Shown here: piece after piece, positions 1 to 11,760 of the stretch
Layout: every line of letters starts with the position of its first letter
Position numbering within the stretch: the stretch's first letter is position 1
DNA from: Saccoglossus kowalevskii
Lineage: Eukaryota; Hemichordata; Enteropneusta; Harrimaniidae
NCBI RefSeq assembly: GCF_000003605.2
Contig: NW_003131869.1
Coordinates: 1 to 26,045 of the forward strand
Direction: 5' to 3'
Length of the DNA: 26,045 nt
Position numbers and translations under genes: made by a program
The notes under the pieces: model-generated
Seen by the model: only the letters and a program-made list of their open reading frames with translations
Databases searched by the model: none
Told to the model about the DNA's origin: nothing

Positions 1-634
1 ACCTATACTGTCCGCTATGTACCTACTTATCATCAACCGCCTATACTATCCACTATGTACCTACTTATCATCATCCACCTGTACTATCCACTATGTACCT
101 ACTTATCATCAAACACCTATACTATCCTCTATGTACCTACTTATCATCCACCACCTATACTATCCTCTATGTACCTACTTATCATCAACCACCTATACTA
201 TCCTCTATGTACCTACTTATCATCAACCACATATACTATCCTCTATGTACCTACTTATCATCAACCACCTATACTATCCTCTATGTACCTACTTATCATC
301 AAATACCTATACTATCATCTATGTACCTACTTATCATCAAACACCTATACTATCCTCTATGTACCTACTTATCATCCACCACCTATACTATCCTCTATGT
401 ACCTACTTATCATCAACCACCTATACTATCCTCTATGTACCTACTTATCATCAACCACCTATACTATCCTCTATGTACCTACTTATCATCAAACACCTAT
501 ACTATCCTCTATGTACCTACTTATCATCAAACACCTATACTATCCACTATGTACCTACTTATCATCAACCACCTATACTATCCTCTATGTACCTACTTAT
601 CATCAAACACTTATACTATCCTCTATGTACTCTA
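1..634. repeat. Array 1: 38-bp minisatellite (about 16-17 copies, truncated at window edge)
   Basis: The stretch is a head-to-tail array of a 38-bp unit containing CTATGTACCTACTTATCATC followed by AACCACCTATACTATCCT. Start codons recur at 17, 55 and 93, exactly 38 bp apart. Copies differ at only a few positions, mainly AAC/AAA/CCA before CACC and CCT/CCA at the unit end. The array is already in progress at base 1, so its left end is outside the window; it decays at about 634 after a partial unit (TATGTACTCTATGTTTCC). Because 38 is not divisible by 3 and the unit has no plus-strand stop in any frame, all three plus frames are open for about 200 codons. This explains the long ORFs without coding. 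The plus strand is nearly free of G, about one per unit against about 13 C. Confidence 0.95.
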
Positions 635-962
635 TGTTTCCAAATGTGGTCATGTTACACTAATGCTAGGGGCTGACTTATTGAAATAGAATCGTGGATA
701 AATTGTTTTAGAATGCCCATTCAACTATCATATGGTCTCAACGTTATATATATAATGTTGATATAAATAGTATACTGTACGCATCATTTATTGATAATAC
801 TCTACGAAGATAAGAGCCAATTATACAGGGACAACCACCTAATCTTTGCGATGGTATACAGTGTTAGATACGTGCACTGGATATTTATATACATTAATAC
901 GTGTGTTGAATAATTGATTGTATTTATTTCAATAACTTAAGACGTGTTAAACAGAAATAGTG

Positions 963-986
963 TAATTGACAATAGAAAGTCAATTA
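963..986. repeat. Short perfect hairpin
   Basis: TAATTGAC at 963-970 is the reverse complement of GTCAATTA at 979-986, with an 8-nt spacer. It lies in AT-rich sequence, and short AT-rich stems of this size arise often by chance, so no function is claimed. Confidence 0.5.
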
Positions 987-1989
987 TTATTTAAACTAGC
1001 TAATTATTATTAAGGTTAAGGACTAAAAGATTCATTACTCATGTGTTACCTTGGGATTGGTTTCATCTCATTTTATGTGTTGTTGAAATAAGATTGTGAA
1101 TGAATTTGTCCACATGTCTAGTCACTGTAGCTTTACAAAGTATGAAATGCTTATGAAATCTTATATGTAAGCGTCGCTCAAAAAATCCTGTTTACATATA
1201 CAGGGAACGCCACACCTCAAGCCAAGAGAAGTATTATACAAGACGTATTACTACCTATAAACCACATCTTCAGTTCCTCGAAGACATGCTAACATTCAAG
1301 CAAATAAGCGAGCGGAATTACAGTAGCACCTAGCACTCATATTAATGTATACTGAGATGAGTTGCTATATATTAATTACGTGAAATGAAGTTTAGATGCT
1401 CAGTCAATAAGGGTTAGTCTAAGAGTAGTTCATACTTGTGTATCAGCAAATATATTTTAGAAAATAAAATGCATAGAACTGTAATCAACGTGAGCCCAAT
1501 ACGTTTACAACATCTCTACAATTAATATTATGTGTGTACCCAGCATAGGTAAGGTACATATAACAGCCTCGTTCTTCCAGGATGAGTAAAATTATCTCTG
1601 ATATATAGTGGTCAGGAAAAATTCCCTACAATCATTGTTGGTATGTGTTGACATGTATCTTGGCCATTAATAATCTGATCTCAAAGATAACACTGATAAA
1701 CGTAGCCAGACTAGATTGTTTTAGATCAGAGATATTGCTATAATACATGATTTTAAGTTTGCTTGTTAAATGTAATTTATTTTCTACTTTATGTGATGCT
1801 CCATACTATTCATATCTCAGAAGAGTAATTTTACCATGAATACTTATAGCGCACGTCGCAGAACTTTTTCACGGATTTTCCGGATATTATCATTCTATCT
1901 TATAAAATAATCGTTTGATTCAAGAAAGAAACGCGCGCTGCCTGACGACTCCGGCGCTTTAACTTACTGGAGCATGCCGGCCATTGATC

Positions 1990-2215
1990 AATGCAATTGC
2001 CTAGCCATTGCACTGCTTTGATTGTAATATGCATCACCAATATCTTCTATTGTTCTGTATTGTCTCAGCCAGTCATTGTATTAGTCATTGTTCAACATCA
2101 ACCATATAAACCATTGTTCTATATTGACTGGATTAAACATTGTACATATAATGACGATATTCTCTCACATCAACTGTAATTGTGTCTATTAGTCATTGTT
2201 CAACATCAACTGTAT
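1990..2215. repeat. Degenerate ATTG-rich repeat tract with a 24-bp exact direct repeat
   Basis: The stretch is full of CATTGT and TATTGT motifs. A 24-bp string beginning TATTAGTCATTGTTCAACAT occurs exactly at 2079-2102 and again at 2187-2210, 108 bp apart. Since 108 is three times 36, this may be the worn remains of a minisatellite with a unit of about 36 bp, but individual units are too diverged to delimit by eye. Confidence 0.45.
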
Positions 2216-2961
2216 TGTACACTTTTGAAAATGAACTGTTTGCAATTGTCGCGTATACTGTTGCCTGAATTTATCAATGTCATATTATCAGCTGGGTTAC
2301 TCATAGTTCATTTTCAAATGTAATAGTTAGTTTCCAAAGTCTGCCTTATTTTTATTGTCCCGTATTAACCTCATTAGATTGTCGAATATTAGCTGTATCG
2401 GCCATTGTCTATTTATATTTCCCAATATTGGCATTGGTGTTTTGGCAATTTGATAAAAAAATAGTTCAATATCATGTAATAACAATCGTTCTACATTGAC
2501 ACTCAATAATCATTTTTTTTCGATTATTCCTTACTCGCATAATGAAAACAACTCTCCTACATATTCTCCCGACACTGAAACTTACTACTGTTCTAACTTC
2601 AACGTCCGATTCACATGTACACAACGTATCTAATAATGTAAGTTAAATACATGTTTATCGCAGAAAGCTATAGCTAAGATGTTATGTTTTAACTGATTTC
2701 TATCTTTAATAATGATAAATGTGAGTAAACACATAATATCGTACCCGGCCCCAAAATAATTGAACCTGATTTTTTTGTTTTGCTTTTTAACAAACAATAT
2801 GTTTAAAAAACCTATGTGTATAAGGTTATCGACAATAAGATTGTCCTTATTACAAACGACTTTAACTGCTTTGTGACTTACGTGGCAGCATTGAGGACAT
2901 AATATTAAAGTGGCATAGACCATTGTGTGCTATGAGGGCAGTCGCACGTTGAAATATTTGG

Positions 2962-2984
2962 TATATATATATATATATATATAT
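2962..2984. repeat. (TA)n microsatellite
   Basis: An uninterrupted alternation of T and A for 23 bases, flanked by TTTGG on the left and GAACAG on the right. Confidence 0.95.
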
Positions 2985-3187
2985 GAACAGCGTGAGCTTC
3001 AATCAATTTCAATCTATGGTCAACTGTACAAGTATTTGGACAAACATACTCTCATTTATCGATAATGCTTGAGGGTAAATCTAATTTTTGCAAATCAAAG
3101 CTACCACTATTCGTATTGAGGGCCACCAATGAGCAGTGAAGATAATTCACATTTTCATTTATCAAGTAAAATATCGGAACAATAATT

Positions 3188-3840
3188 CAACCAGTATGTC
3201 AACAATATAACACATCTATTATGTAATCAATATAACACTGGAACACTGATTCATCTATTATGTAATCAATATAACACTGGAACACTGATTCATCTATTAT
3301 GTAATCAATATAACACTGGAACAATGATTCATCTATAATGTAATCAATATAACACTGGAACACTGATTCATCTATTATGTAATCAATATACCACCGGAAC
3401 ACTGATTCATTTATCATGTAATCAATATAACACTGGAACACTGATTCATCTATCATGTAATCAATATAACACTGGAACACTGATTTATCTATTATGTAAT
3501 CAATATAACACTGGAACAGTGATTCATCTATTATGTAATCAATATAACACTGGAACACTGATTCATCTATTATGTAATCAATATAACACTGGAACACTGA
3601 TTCATCTATCATGTAATCAATATATCACCAGAACACTGATTCATCTATTATGTAATCAATATAACACCGGAACACTGATTCATCTATTATGTAATCAATA
3701 TAACACCGGAACACTGATTCATCTATTATGTAATCAATATAACACTGGAACACTGATTCATCTATTATGTAATCAATATAACACCAGAACACTGATTCAT
3801 CTATTATGTAATCAATATAACACCAGAACGTCATCAATAT
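3188..3840. repeat. Array 2, homogeneous zone: 39-bp minisatellite
   Basis: Near-identical tandem 39-bp units, each containing ATCTATTATGTAATCAATAT followed by AACACTGGAACACTGATTC. Variants are single-base (CTGG/CCGG/CCAG, ATTATG/ATCATG). Because 39 is 13 codons, a frame without a stop in one unit stays open: a 13-residue repeat on the minus strand (IDESVFQCYIDYI) and another on the plus strand (IHLLCNQYNTGTL). Openness on both strands with no other coding sign argues that these are by-products of periodicity. The array starts abruptly after AAGTAAAATATCGGAACAAT. Confidence 0.95.
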
Positions 3841-4806
3841 TCACCAGAACACTGAATCATGTATTATGTCATCAATATAACACCAGAACACTAATTCAAC
3901 TAGTATGTCATCAATATAACACCCAGAACACTTATCGTTTATATCACAAGAACACTGATCAACCAGTATTTCAATAATATAACACCACAACACTTATTCA
4001 ACCAGTATGCCATCAATATAACACCAGGACACTTATTCAACCACTATTAAACCATGACTTCATCAATATAACACTGATTCATCTATTATGTCATCTCTAT
4101 AACACCAGAACACTGAATCATATATTATGTCCTAAATATAACTCTAGAACACCGATTCAACCAGTATGTCCTATATATAACAACATAACACTGATTCAAC
4201 CATTATGTCCTAAATATAACAACATAACACTGATTCAACCATTATGTCCTATATATAACACTAGAACACTGATTCAGCCATTATGTCCTAAATATAACAC
4301 TAGAACATCGATTCAAACAGTATGTCCTAAATATAGCAACAGAACACTGATTCAACCATTATGTCCTAAATATAACAACATAACACTGATTCAACCATTA
4401 TGTCCTAAATATAACAACAGAACACTGATTCAACCATTATGTCCTATATATAACACTAGAACACCGATTCAAACAGTATGTCCTAAATATAGCAACAGAA
4501 CACTGATTCAACCATTATGTCCTAAATATAACACTAGAACACTGATTCAACCATTATGTCCTAAATATAACAAAAGAACACCGATTCAACCATTATGTCC
4601 TAAATATAACAAAAGAACATGGATTCAACCATTATGTCCTAAATATAACAACAGAACACCGATTCAACCATTATGTCCTAAATATGACAAAAGAACATGG
4701 ATTCAACCTCGGATCCTAAATATAACACTAGAACACTTATTCAACCAGTATGTCCTAATTATAACACCAGAACACTTATTCAACCATTATGTCCTAAATA
4801 TAACCT
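3841..4806. repeat. Array 2, diverged zone: variant 39-bp units
   Basis: The same 39-bp period continues, but the consensus shifts to CAACCATTATGTCCTAAATA followed by TAACAACAGAACACTGATT. It shares ATTATGT, AATATAACA and GAACACTGATT with the homogeneous zone, so it is the same family with a different variant fixed. Units at about 3841-4100 are irregular and mix features of both, and the plus-strand frame is broken there. At about 4806 the last unit (ATGTCCTAAATATAAC) passes directly into array 3 sequence (CTCAAGGCACCCAG). Confidence 0.9.
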
Positions 4807-4997
4807 CAAGGCACCCAGTAAAGAAGTAGCTAATGAAAGGAAGAACCTCAAGGCAAGGAGTAAAAGAATGACTGATGAAAGGACCTCAAGGCACGAAGGC
4901 AAATATATGACTGATGTATTGCTCTCAAGTATTTAAGCAAGGAATGACTGATGCATGGACCTCAAATCATACAACAAAGAAGTAACTGATGAAAGAA

Positions 4998-5918
4998 CCT
5001 AAAAACATCAAGGCACGTAGCCATGAAATAACTGATGAAAGAACCTCAAGGCACAAAAGCAAAGAAATTACTGATGAAAAGACCTCAAGAAATGCAACCA
5101 AGAAGTAACACATGAAAGAACCTCAAAAGAGGCAGCCAAAAAGTAACTGATGAAAAAACCTCAAGACACACATCCAAGTAGTAACTGATGAAATAACCTC
5201 AAGACATACATCCAAGTAGTAACTGATGAAATAACCTCAAGGCACGCAGCCAAGAAGTAACTTATGAAAGGACCTTGAAGCATGCAGCCGAGAAGTAACT
5301 AATGACAGGACCTCAAGACATGCAGCCAAAAAGTAACTGATGAAAGAACCTCAAGACATGAAGCCAAGAAGTAACAGATGAAATAACCTCAAGGCACGCA
5401 GCCAAGAAGTAACTGATGTATGGACCTTGAAGCATGCAGCCAAGAAGTAACTTATGAAAGGACCTTAATGCATGCAGCCAAGCAGTAACTGATGAAAGGA
5501 CCTTAATGCACACAGCCAAAAAGTAACTAATGAAAGGACCTCAAGACATGAAGCCAAGAAGTAACAGATGAAATAACCTCAAGGCACGCAGCCAAGAAGT
5601 AACTGATGTATGGACCTTGAAGCATGCAGCCAAGAAGTAACTTATGGCAGGACCTTGAAGCATGCAGCCAAGCAGTAACTGATGAAATGACCTTAATGCA
5701 TGCAGCCAAAAAGTAACTGATGAAAGAACTTCAAGACATGAAGCCAAGAAGTAACAGATGAAATAACCTCAAGGCACGCAGCCAAGAAGTAACTGATGTA
5801 TGGACCTTGAAGCATGCAGCCAAGCAGTAACTGATGAAAGGACCTTAATGCACGCAGCCAAGGAGTAACTGATGAAAGGACCTTAATGCACGCAGCCAAA
5901 AAGTAACTAATGAAAGGA
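4998..5918. repeat. Array 3 higher-order block, copy 1 (about 921 bp)
   Basis: This block begins with the unusual string CCTAAAAACATCAAGGCACG and contains about 24 units. The same order of variant units follows immediately in copy 2 (about 5919-6877). Variant units match one for one at an offset of 921 bp at the left end and 959 bp from about 5300 onward, so the block was duplicated as a whole. Boundaries are by eye. Confidence 0.8.
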
Positions 5919-6877
5919 CCTAAAAACATCAAGGCACGTAGCCATGAAATAACTGATGAAAGAACCTCAAGGCACAAAAGCAAAGAAATTACTGATGAAA
6001 AGACCTCAAGAAATGCAACCAAGAAGTAACTCATGAAAGAACCTCAAAAGAAGCAGCCAAAAAGTAACTGATGAAAAAACCTTAACACACGCAGCCAAGA
6101 GGTAACTAATGAAAGAACCTCAAGACACACATCCAAGTAGTAACTGATGACATAACCTCAAGACATACATCCAAGTAGTAACTGATGAAATAACCTCAAG
6201 GCACGCAGCCAAGAATTAACTTATGAAAGGACCTTGAAGCATGCAGCCGAGAAGTAACTAATGACAGGACCTCAAGACATGCAGCAAAAAAGTAACTGAT
6301 GAAAGAACCCCAAGACATAAAGCCAAGAAGTAACAGATGAAATAACCTCAAGGCACGCAGCCAAGAAGTAACTGATGTATGGACCTTGAAGCATGCAGCC
6401 AAGAAGTAACTTATGAAAGGACCTTAATGCATGCAGCCAAGCAGTAACTGGTGAAAGGACCTTAATGCACACAGCCAAAAAGTAACTAATGAAAGGACCT
6501 CAAGACATGAAGCCAAGAAGTAACAGATGAAATAACCTCAAGGCATGCAGCCAAGAAGTAACTGATGTATGGACCTTGAAGCATGCAGCCAAGAAGTAAC
6601 TTATGGCAGGACCTTGAAGCATGCAGCCAAGCAGTAACTGATGAAATGACCTTAATGCATGCAGCCAAAAAGTAACTGATGAAAGAACCTCAAGACATGA
6701 AGCCAAGAAGTAACAGATGAAATAACCTCAAGGCACGCAGCCAAGAAGTAACTGATGTATGGACCTTGAAGCATGCAGCCAAGCAGTAACTGATGAAAGG
6801 ACCTTAATGCACGCAGCCAAGGAGTAACTGATGAAAGGACCTTAATGCACGCAGCCAAAAAGTAACTAATAAAAGGA
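5919..6877. repeat. Array 3 higher-order block, copy 2 (about 959 bp)
   Basis: This is the tandem second copy of the preceding block and starts with the same CCTAAAAACATCAAGGCACG string. It has one extra 38-bp unit near 6082-6119 (CTTAACACACGCAGCC and following), which accounts for the change of offset from 921 to 959. Few substitutions separate the copies, so the duplication looks recent relative to the divergence among single units. Confidence 0.8.
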
Positions 6878-8097
6878 CCTCAAGACATGAAGCCAAGAAG
6901 TAACAGATGAAATAACCTCAAGGCATGCAGCCAAGAAGTAACTGATGTATGGACCTTGAAGCATGCAGCCAAGCAGTAACTGATGAAAGGACCTTAATGC
7001 ATGCAGCCAAAAAGTAACTGATGGAAGAACCTTAAGACATGTAACCAACAAGTAACTGATGAAAGAACTCAAAAGAAGCAGCCAAAAAAGTAGCAAGGCA
7101 CACAGCCAAGAAGTAACTGATGTATGGACCTTGAAGCATGCAGCCAAGCAGTAACTGATGTATAGACCTTAATGCACGCAGCCAAGAAGTAACTGATGTA
7201 TGGACCTTGAAGCATGCAGCCAAGAAGTAACTTATGAAAGGACCTTGAAGCATGCAGCCAAGCAGTAACTGATGAAAGGACCTTAATGCACGCAGCCAAA
7301 AAGTAACTAATGAAAGAACCTCAAGACATGCAGCCAAGAAGTAACTTATGAAAGAACCTTAATGCACACAGTCACGAAGTAACTGATGAAAGGACCTCAA
7401 GACATGGAGCAAAGAAGTAACTAATGAATGGAGTTCAAGACATGCAGCCAAGAAGTAACTGATGAAAGGACCTCAAGGCACACAGCCAAGAAGTAACTGA
7501 TGTATAGAGATTGAAGCATGCAGCCAAGAAGTAACTGGTGAAAAGACCTTAATGCACACAGCCACGAAGTAACTGATTAAAGGACCTCAAAGGAAGCAGC
7601 CAAGAAGTAACTGATGAAAGAACCCAAAAGGAAGCAGCCAAGAAGTAACTGATGAAAGAACCTCAAAGGAAGCAGCCAAGAAGTAACTGATGAAAGAACC
7701 TCAAAGGAAGCAGCCGAGTAGTACCTGATGAAAGAACCTCAAGGCACGCAGCCAAGAAGTAACTTATGAAAGAACCCTGAAGCATGCAGCCAAGAAGTAA
7801 CTGATGAAAGGACCTTAATGCATGCAGCCAAGAAGTAACTGATGAAAGAACCTCAAGGCACGCAGCCGAGAAGTAACTGATGAAAGAACCTCAAAGGAAG
7901 CAGCCAAGAAGTAACTGATGAAAGAACCTCAAAGGAAGCAGCCGAGAAGTACCGTATGAAAAAACCTCAAGGCACGCAGCCAAGAAGTAACTTATGAAAA
8001 AAACCTGAAGCATGCAGCAAAGAAGTAACTGATGAAAGGACCTCAAGACATGCAGCCAAGTAGTAACTGATGAATATAGTTCAAGACATGCAGCCAA

Positions 8098-9275
8098 GTA
8101 GTAACTGATGAATATAGTTCAAGACATGAAGCTAAGAAGTAACTGATGTATGGACCTTGAATCATGCAGCCAAGAAGTAACTTATGAAAGGTCCTTAATG
8201 CACACAGCCCCGAAATAACTGATGCAAGTACCTCAAGACATGCAGCCTAGAAGTAACTGATGAATGGAGTTCAAGACATGCAGCCAAGAAGTAACCGATG
8301 AAAAGACCTCAAAACATGCAGCCAAGAAGTAACTGATGGAAGAACCTCAAAGAAAGCAGTAAAGAAATAACTGATGAAATAAGTTCAAGGCACGAAAGCC
8401 AAGTGGTAACTGATGAAAAATATTCTAAGCACGAAACCAAGAAGTAACTGATGAAAGAACCTCCAGGCACAAAGGCAAAGAAATGACTGATGTATTGATG
8501 AAAAGCATCTCAAAGCATGCAACCAAGGAGTAACTGATGAAAGAATCTCAAAGGAAGCAGCCAAAAAGTAACTGATGAAAGAACCTCAAGGCATGCAGCC
8601 GAGAAGTAACTGATGAAAGAACCTCAAAGCAAGAAGCCCAGAATTAACTGATGAAAGAACCTCAAGGCATGAAGCAAAGGACAAAAGTAAGTAAATGTTG
8701 TTTGAACCTTGAAACATACAGCAAAAATGACTTATGTATGGACCTCAAGGCATGGGACAAAGGAATGACTGATGAAAGAACCTCAAATTATGCAGCCAAG
8801 AGCTAACTGATGAAAGAGCTCAAGGCAAGACGCCCAGAATTAACTGATGAAAGAACCTCAAGGCATTAAGCAAAGGACAAAAGTAAGAAAATGTTGCTTG
8901 AACCTTGAAACATACAGCAAAAATGACTTATGTATGGACCTCAAGGCATGGGGCAAAAGAATGACTGATGGAAGGACCTCAAGTTATGCAGTCAAGAGGT
9001 AACTGATGAAAGAGCTCAAGGCATGATGTATGGATCTCAGGTCAGCCAATGAAGCTAATGAAGCGAGAAAGTAAATGACGAAAGAACCTTAAGTCATGCA
9101 GCCATGAAGTAACTGATGAAGGAACACCAACGCACGAAGGCAAATAAAGGGCTTCAAAACCACAAGGTACACAGCCAAGTAATAACTGAAGAAATAAGCT
9201 CAAGGCACGAAAGCCAAGAAATAACTGATGAAAGAACCTGCAGGCACAAAAGCAAAGAATTGACTGACGTATTGG
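8098..9275. repeat. Array 3 second block family, copy A
   Basis: The block runs from the unit with GATGAATATAGTTCAAGACA to the atypical end GACGTATTGGTCTTAAGACA. It matches copy B at an offset of 1669 bp in its left part and 1473 bp in its right part. The 196-bp difference is an internal direct duplication: the segment starting CAAAGGACAAAAGTAAG occurs at 8675 and again at 8871. Confidence 0.75.
8675..9066. repeat. 196-bp internal tandem duplication inside block copy A
   Basis: CAAAGGACAAAAGTAAG followed by AAATGTTG, then TTGAACCTTGAAACATACAG, is found at 8675 and again at 8871, exactly 196 bp apart and with few differences. Copies B and C have this segment only once (10344 and 11127), so the duplication belongs to copy A alone. 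The end at 9066 is nominal. Confidence 0.65.
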
Positions 9276-9766
9276 TCTTAAGACACGAAAGTGGGTAAGG
9301 ACAGGTGTATGAACCTTAATGCACGCAGCCAAGAAGTAACTGATGCAAGAACCTCAAGACATGTAACCAACAAGTAACTGATGAAAGAACTCAAAAGAAG
9401 CAGTCAAAAAAAAAGGAAGGCACGCAGTCAAGAAGTAACTGATGTATGGACCTTGAAGCATGCAGCCAAGTGGTAACTTATGAAAGGACCTTGAAGCATG
9501 CAGCCAAGCAGTAACTGATGTATAGACCTTAATGCACGCAGCCAAGAAGTAACTGATGTATGGACCTTGAAGCATGCAGCCAAGCAGTAACTGATGAAGG
9601 ACCTTAATGCATGCAGCTGAGAAGTAACTAATGAAAGGACCTCAAGACATGCAGCCAAGAAGTAACTGATGAAAGAACCCCAAGACATAAAGCCAAGAAG
9701 TAACAGATGAAATAACCTCAAGGCACGCAGCCAAGAAGTAACTGATGTATTGACCCTGAAGCATGC

Positions 9767-10748
9767 GTAGTAACTGATGAATATAGTTCAAGACATGAAG
9801 CCAAGAAGTAACTGATGTATGGACCTTGAATCATGCAGCCAAGAAGTAACTTATGAAAGGTCCTTAATGCACACAGTCACGAAATAACTGATGAAAGGAC
9901 CTCAAGACATGCAGCCTAGAAGTAACTGATGAATGGAGTTCAAGACATGCAGCCAAGAAGTAACTGGTGAAAGGACCTCAAAACATGCAGCCAAGAAGTA
10001 ACTGATGGAAGAACCTCAAAGAAAGCAGCCAAGAAGTAACTGATGAAATAAGTTCAAGGCACGGAAGCCAAGAAGTAACCGATGAAAGATATTCTAAGCA
10101 CGAAACCAAGAAGTAACTGATGAAAGAACCTCCAGGCACAAAGGCAAAGAAATGACTGATGTATTGATGAAAAGCATTTCAAGGCATGCAACCAAGAAGT
10201 AACTGATGAAAGAACCTCAAAGAAAGCAGCCAAAAAGTAACTGATGAAAGAACCTCAAGGCATGCAGCAGAGAAGTAACTGATGAAAGAACCTCTAAGCA
10301 AGAAGCCCAGAATTAACTGATGAAAGAACATCAAGGCATGAAGCAAAGGACAAAAGTAAGTAAATGTTGTTTGAACCTTGAAACATACAGCAAAAATGAC
10401 TTATGTATGGACCTCAAGGCATGGGGCAAAGGAATGACTGATGGAAGGACCTCAAGTTATGCAGCCAAGAGGTAACTGATGAAAGAGCTCAAGGCATGAT
10501 GTATGGATCTCAGGTCAGCCAATGAAGCTAATGAAGCGAGAAAGTAAATGACGAAAGAACCTTAAGTCATGCAGCCATGAAGTAACTGATGAAGGAACAC
10601 CAACGCACGAAGGCAAATAAAGGGCTTCAAAACCACAAGGTACACAGCCAAGTAATAACTGAAGAAATAAGTTCAAGGCACGAAAGCCAAGAAATAACTG
10701 ATGAAATAACCTGCAGGCACAAAAGCAAAGAATTTACTGACGTATTGG
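9767..10748. repeat. Array 3 second block family, copy B
   Basis: It begins GTAACTGATGAATATAGTTC at 9770, 1669 bp after the same string at 8101, and ends near GACGTATTGGTTTTAAGGAC. Unit order follows copy A but without the 196-bp internal duplication. Confidence 0.75.
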
Positions 10749-10944
10749 TTTTAAGGACTGTTGTATGGACCTTGAAGCATGCAACCAAGAAATAGCTGAT
10801 GAAAAAACTCAATGCTCGCAGCCAAGAAGTAACTGATGTATGGGCCTTGAAGCATGCAGCCAAAAAGTAACCGATGAAAGAACCTCAAGGCACACAGCCA
10901 AGTAGTACCTGATGAAAGGAACTCATGACATGCAGCCAAGGAGT

Positions 10945-11760
10945 AACTGATGAAAAGCATCTCAAGGCATGCAACCAAGGAGTAACTGATGAATGAACCT
11001 CAAAGGAAGCAGCCAAAAAGTTACTGATGAAAGAACCTCAAGGCATGCAGCCAAGAAGTAACTGATGAAAGAACCTCAAAGCAAGAAGCCCAGAATTAAC
11101 TGATGAAAGAACCTCAAGGCCTGAAGCAAAGGACAAAAGTAAGTAAATGTTGTTTGAACCTTGAAACATACAGCAAAAATGACTTATGTATGGACCTCAA
11201 GGCATGGGGCAAAGGAATGACTGATGGAAGGACCTCAAGTTATGCAGCCAAGTAGTAACTGATGAAAGAATCTCAAGGCATGCTGCCAAGAAGTAACTGA
11301 TGAAAAAACCTCAAGGCCCAAAACAAAGAATTTACTGATGTATGGATCTCAGGTCAGACAATGAAGCTAATGAAGCGAGAAAGTAACTGGTGAATAAACC
11401 TTAAATCACACAGCCATGAAGTAACTGATGAAGGAACCCTACGCCACGAAGGCAAATAAATGACCGATGAGTTGATCTCAAAAAACGAAAGCAAATAAAA
11501 ACTGATGTATGAACCTCGAAGCATGCAGCCAAGAAATAACTGATGAAAGGACTTGAAAACCATAAGGTACACAGCCAAGTAATAACTGATGAAATAAGCT
11601 CAAGGTACAAATGCCAAGAAGTAACTGATGAAAGATACTCAAAGCATGGAGCAAAGAAATAACTAATGTAAGAACCTCCAGGCACAAAAGCAAATAAATG
11701 ACTGATGTATTGATCTTAAGATATGAAAGCGGGTAAGGACTGGTGTATGGACCTTGAAAC
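10945..11760. repeat. Array 3 second block family, diverged partial copy C
   Basis: It starts near GATGAAAAGCATCTCAAGGC, the counterpart of about 8498 in copy A. It contains the GGACAAAAGTAAG segment (11127) and the TGGATCTCAGGTCAG segment (about 11343), and ends near AAAGCGGGTAAGGAC, the counterpart of AAAGTGGGTAAGGAC at the end of copy A. Order is kept but it has more substitutions and indels than copies A and B, so it is the older or faster-changing copy. Confidence 0.6.

Larger units (their letters stand above)
635..3187. other. AT-rich sequence without recognisable gene
   Basis: Between arrays 1 and 2 I see no exon with recognisable protein similarity and no RNA gene. ORFs here are short (97 codons at most, 2923-2630 minus) and rich in Ile, Asn, Lys and Phe, as random AT-rich DNA gives. 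Small items inside it are a short hairpin (963-986), a degenerate repeat tract (about 1990-2215) and a TA microsatellite (2962-2984). Confidence 0.6.

Noticed and set aside
17-689. Three overlapping plus-strand ORFs of about 200 codons
   Set aside because: They are the three frames of a 38-bp unit that has no stop in any plus frame; every three units return to the same frame.
3199-3977. ORFs of 137 (minus) and 152 (plus) codons with 13-residue repeats
   Set aside because: The 39-bp unit equals 13 codons, so any open unit gives an open array; both strands are open and no domain is seen.
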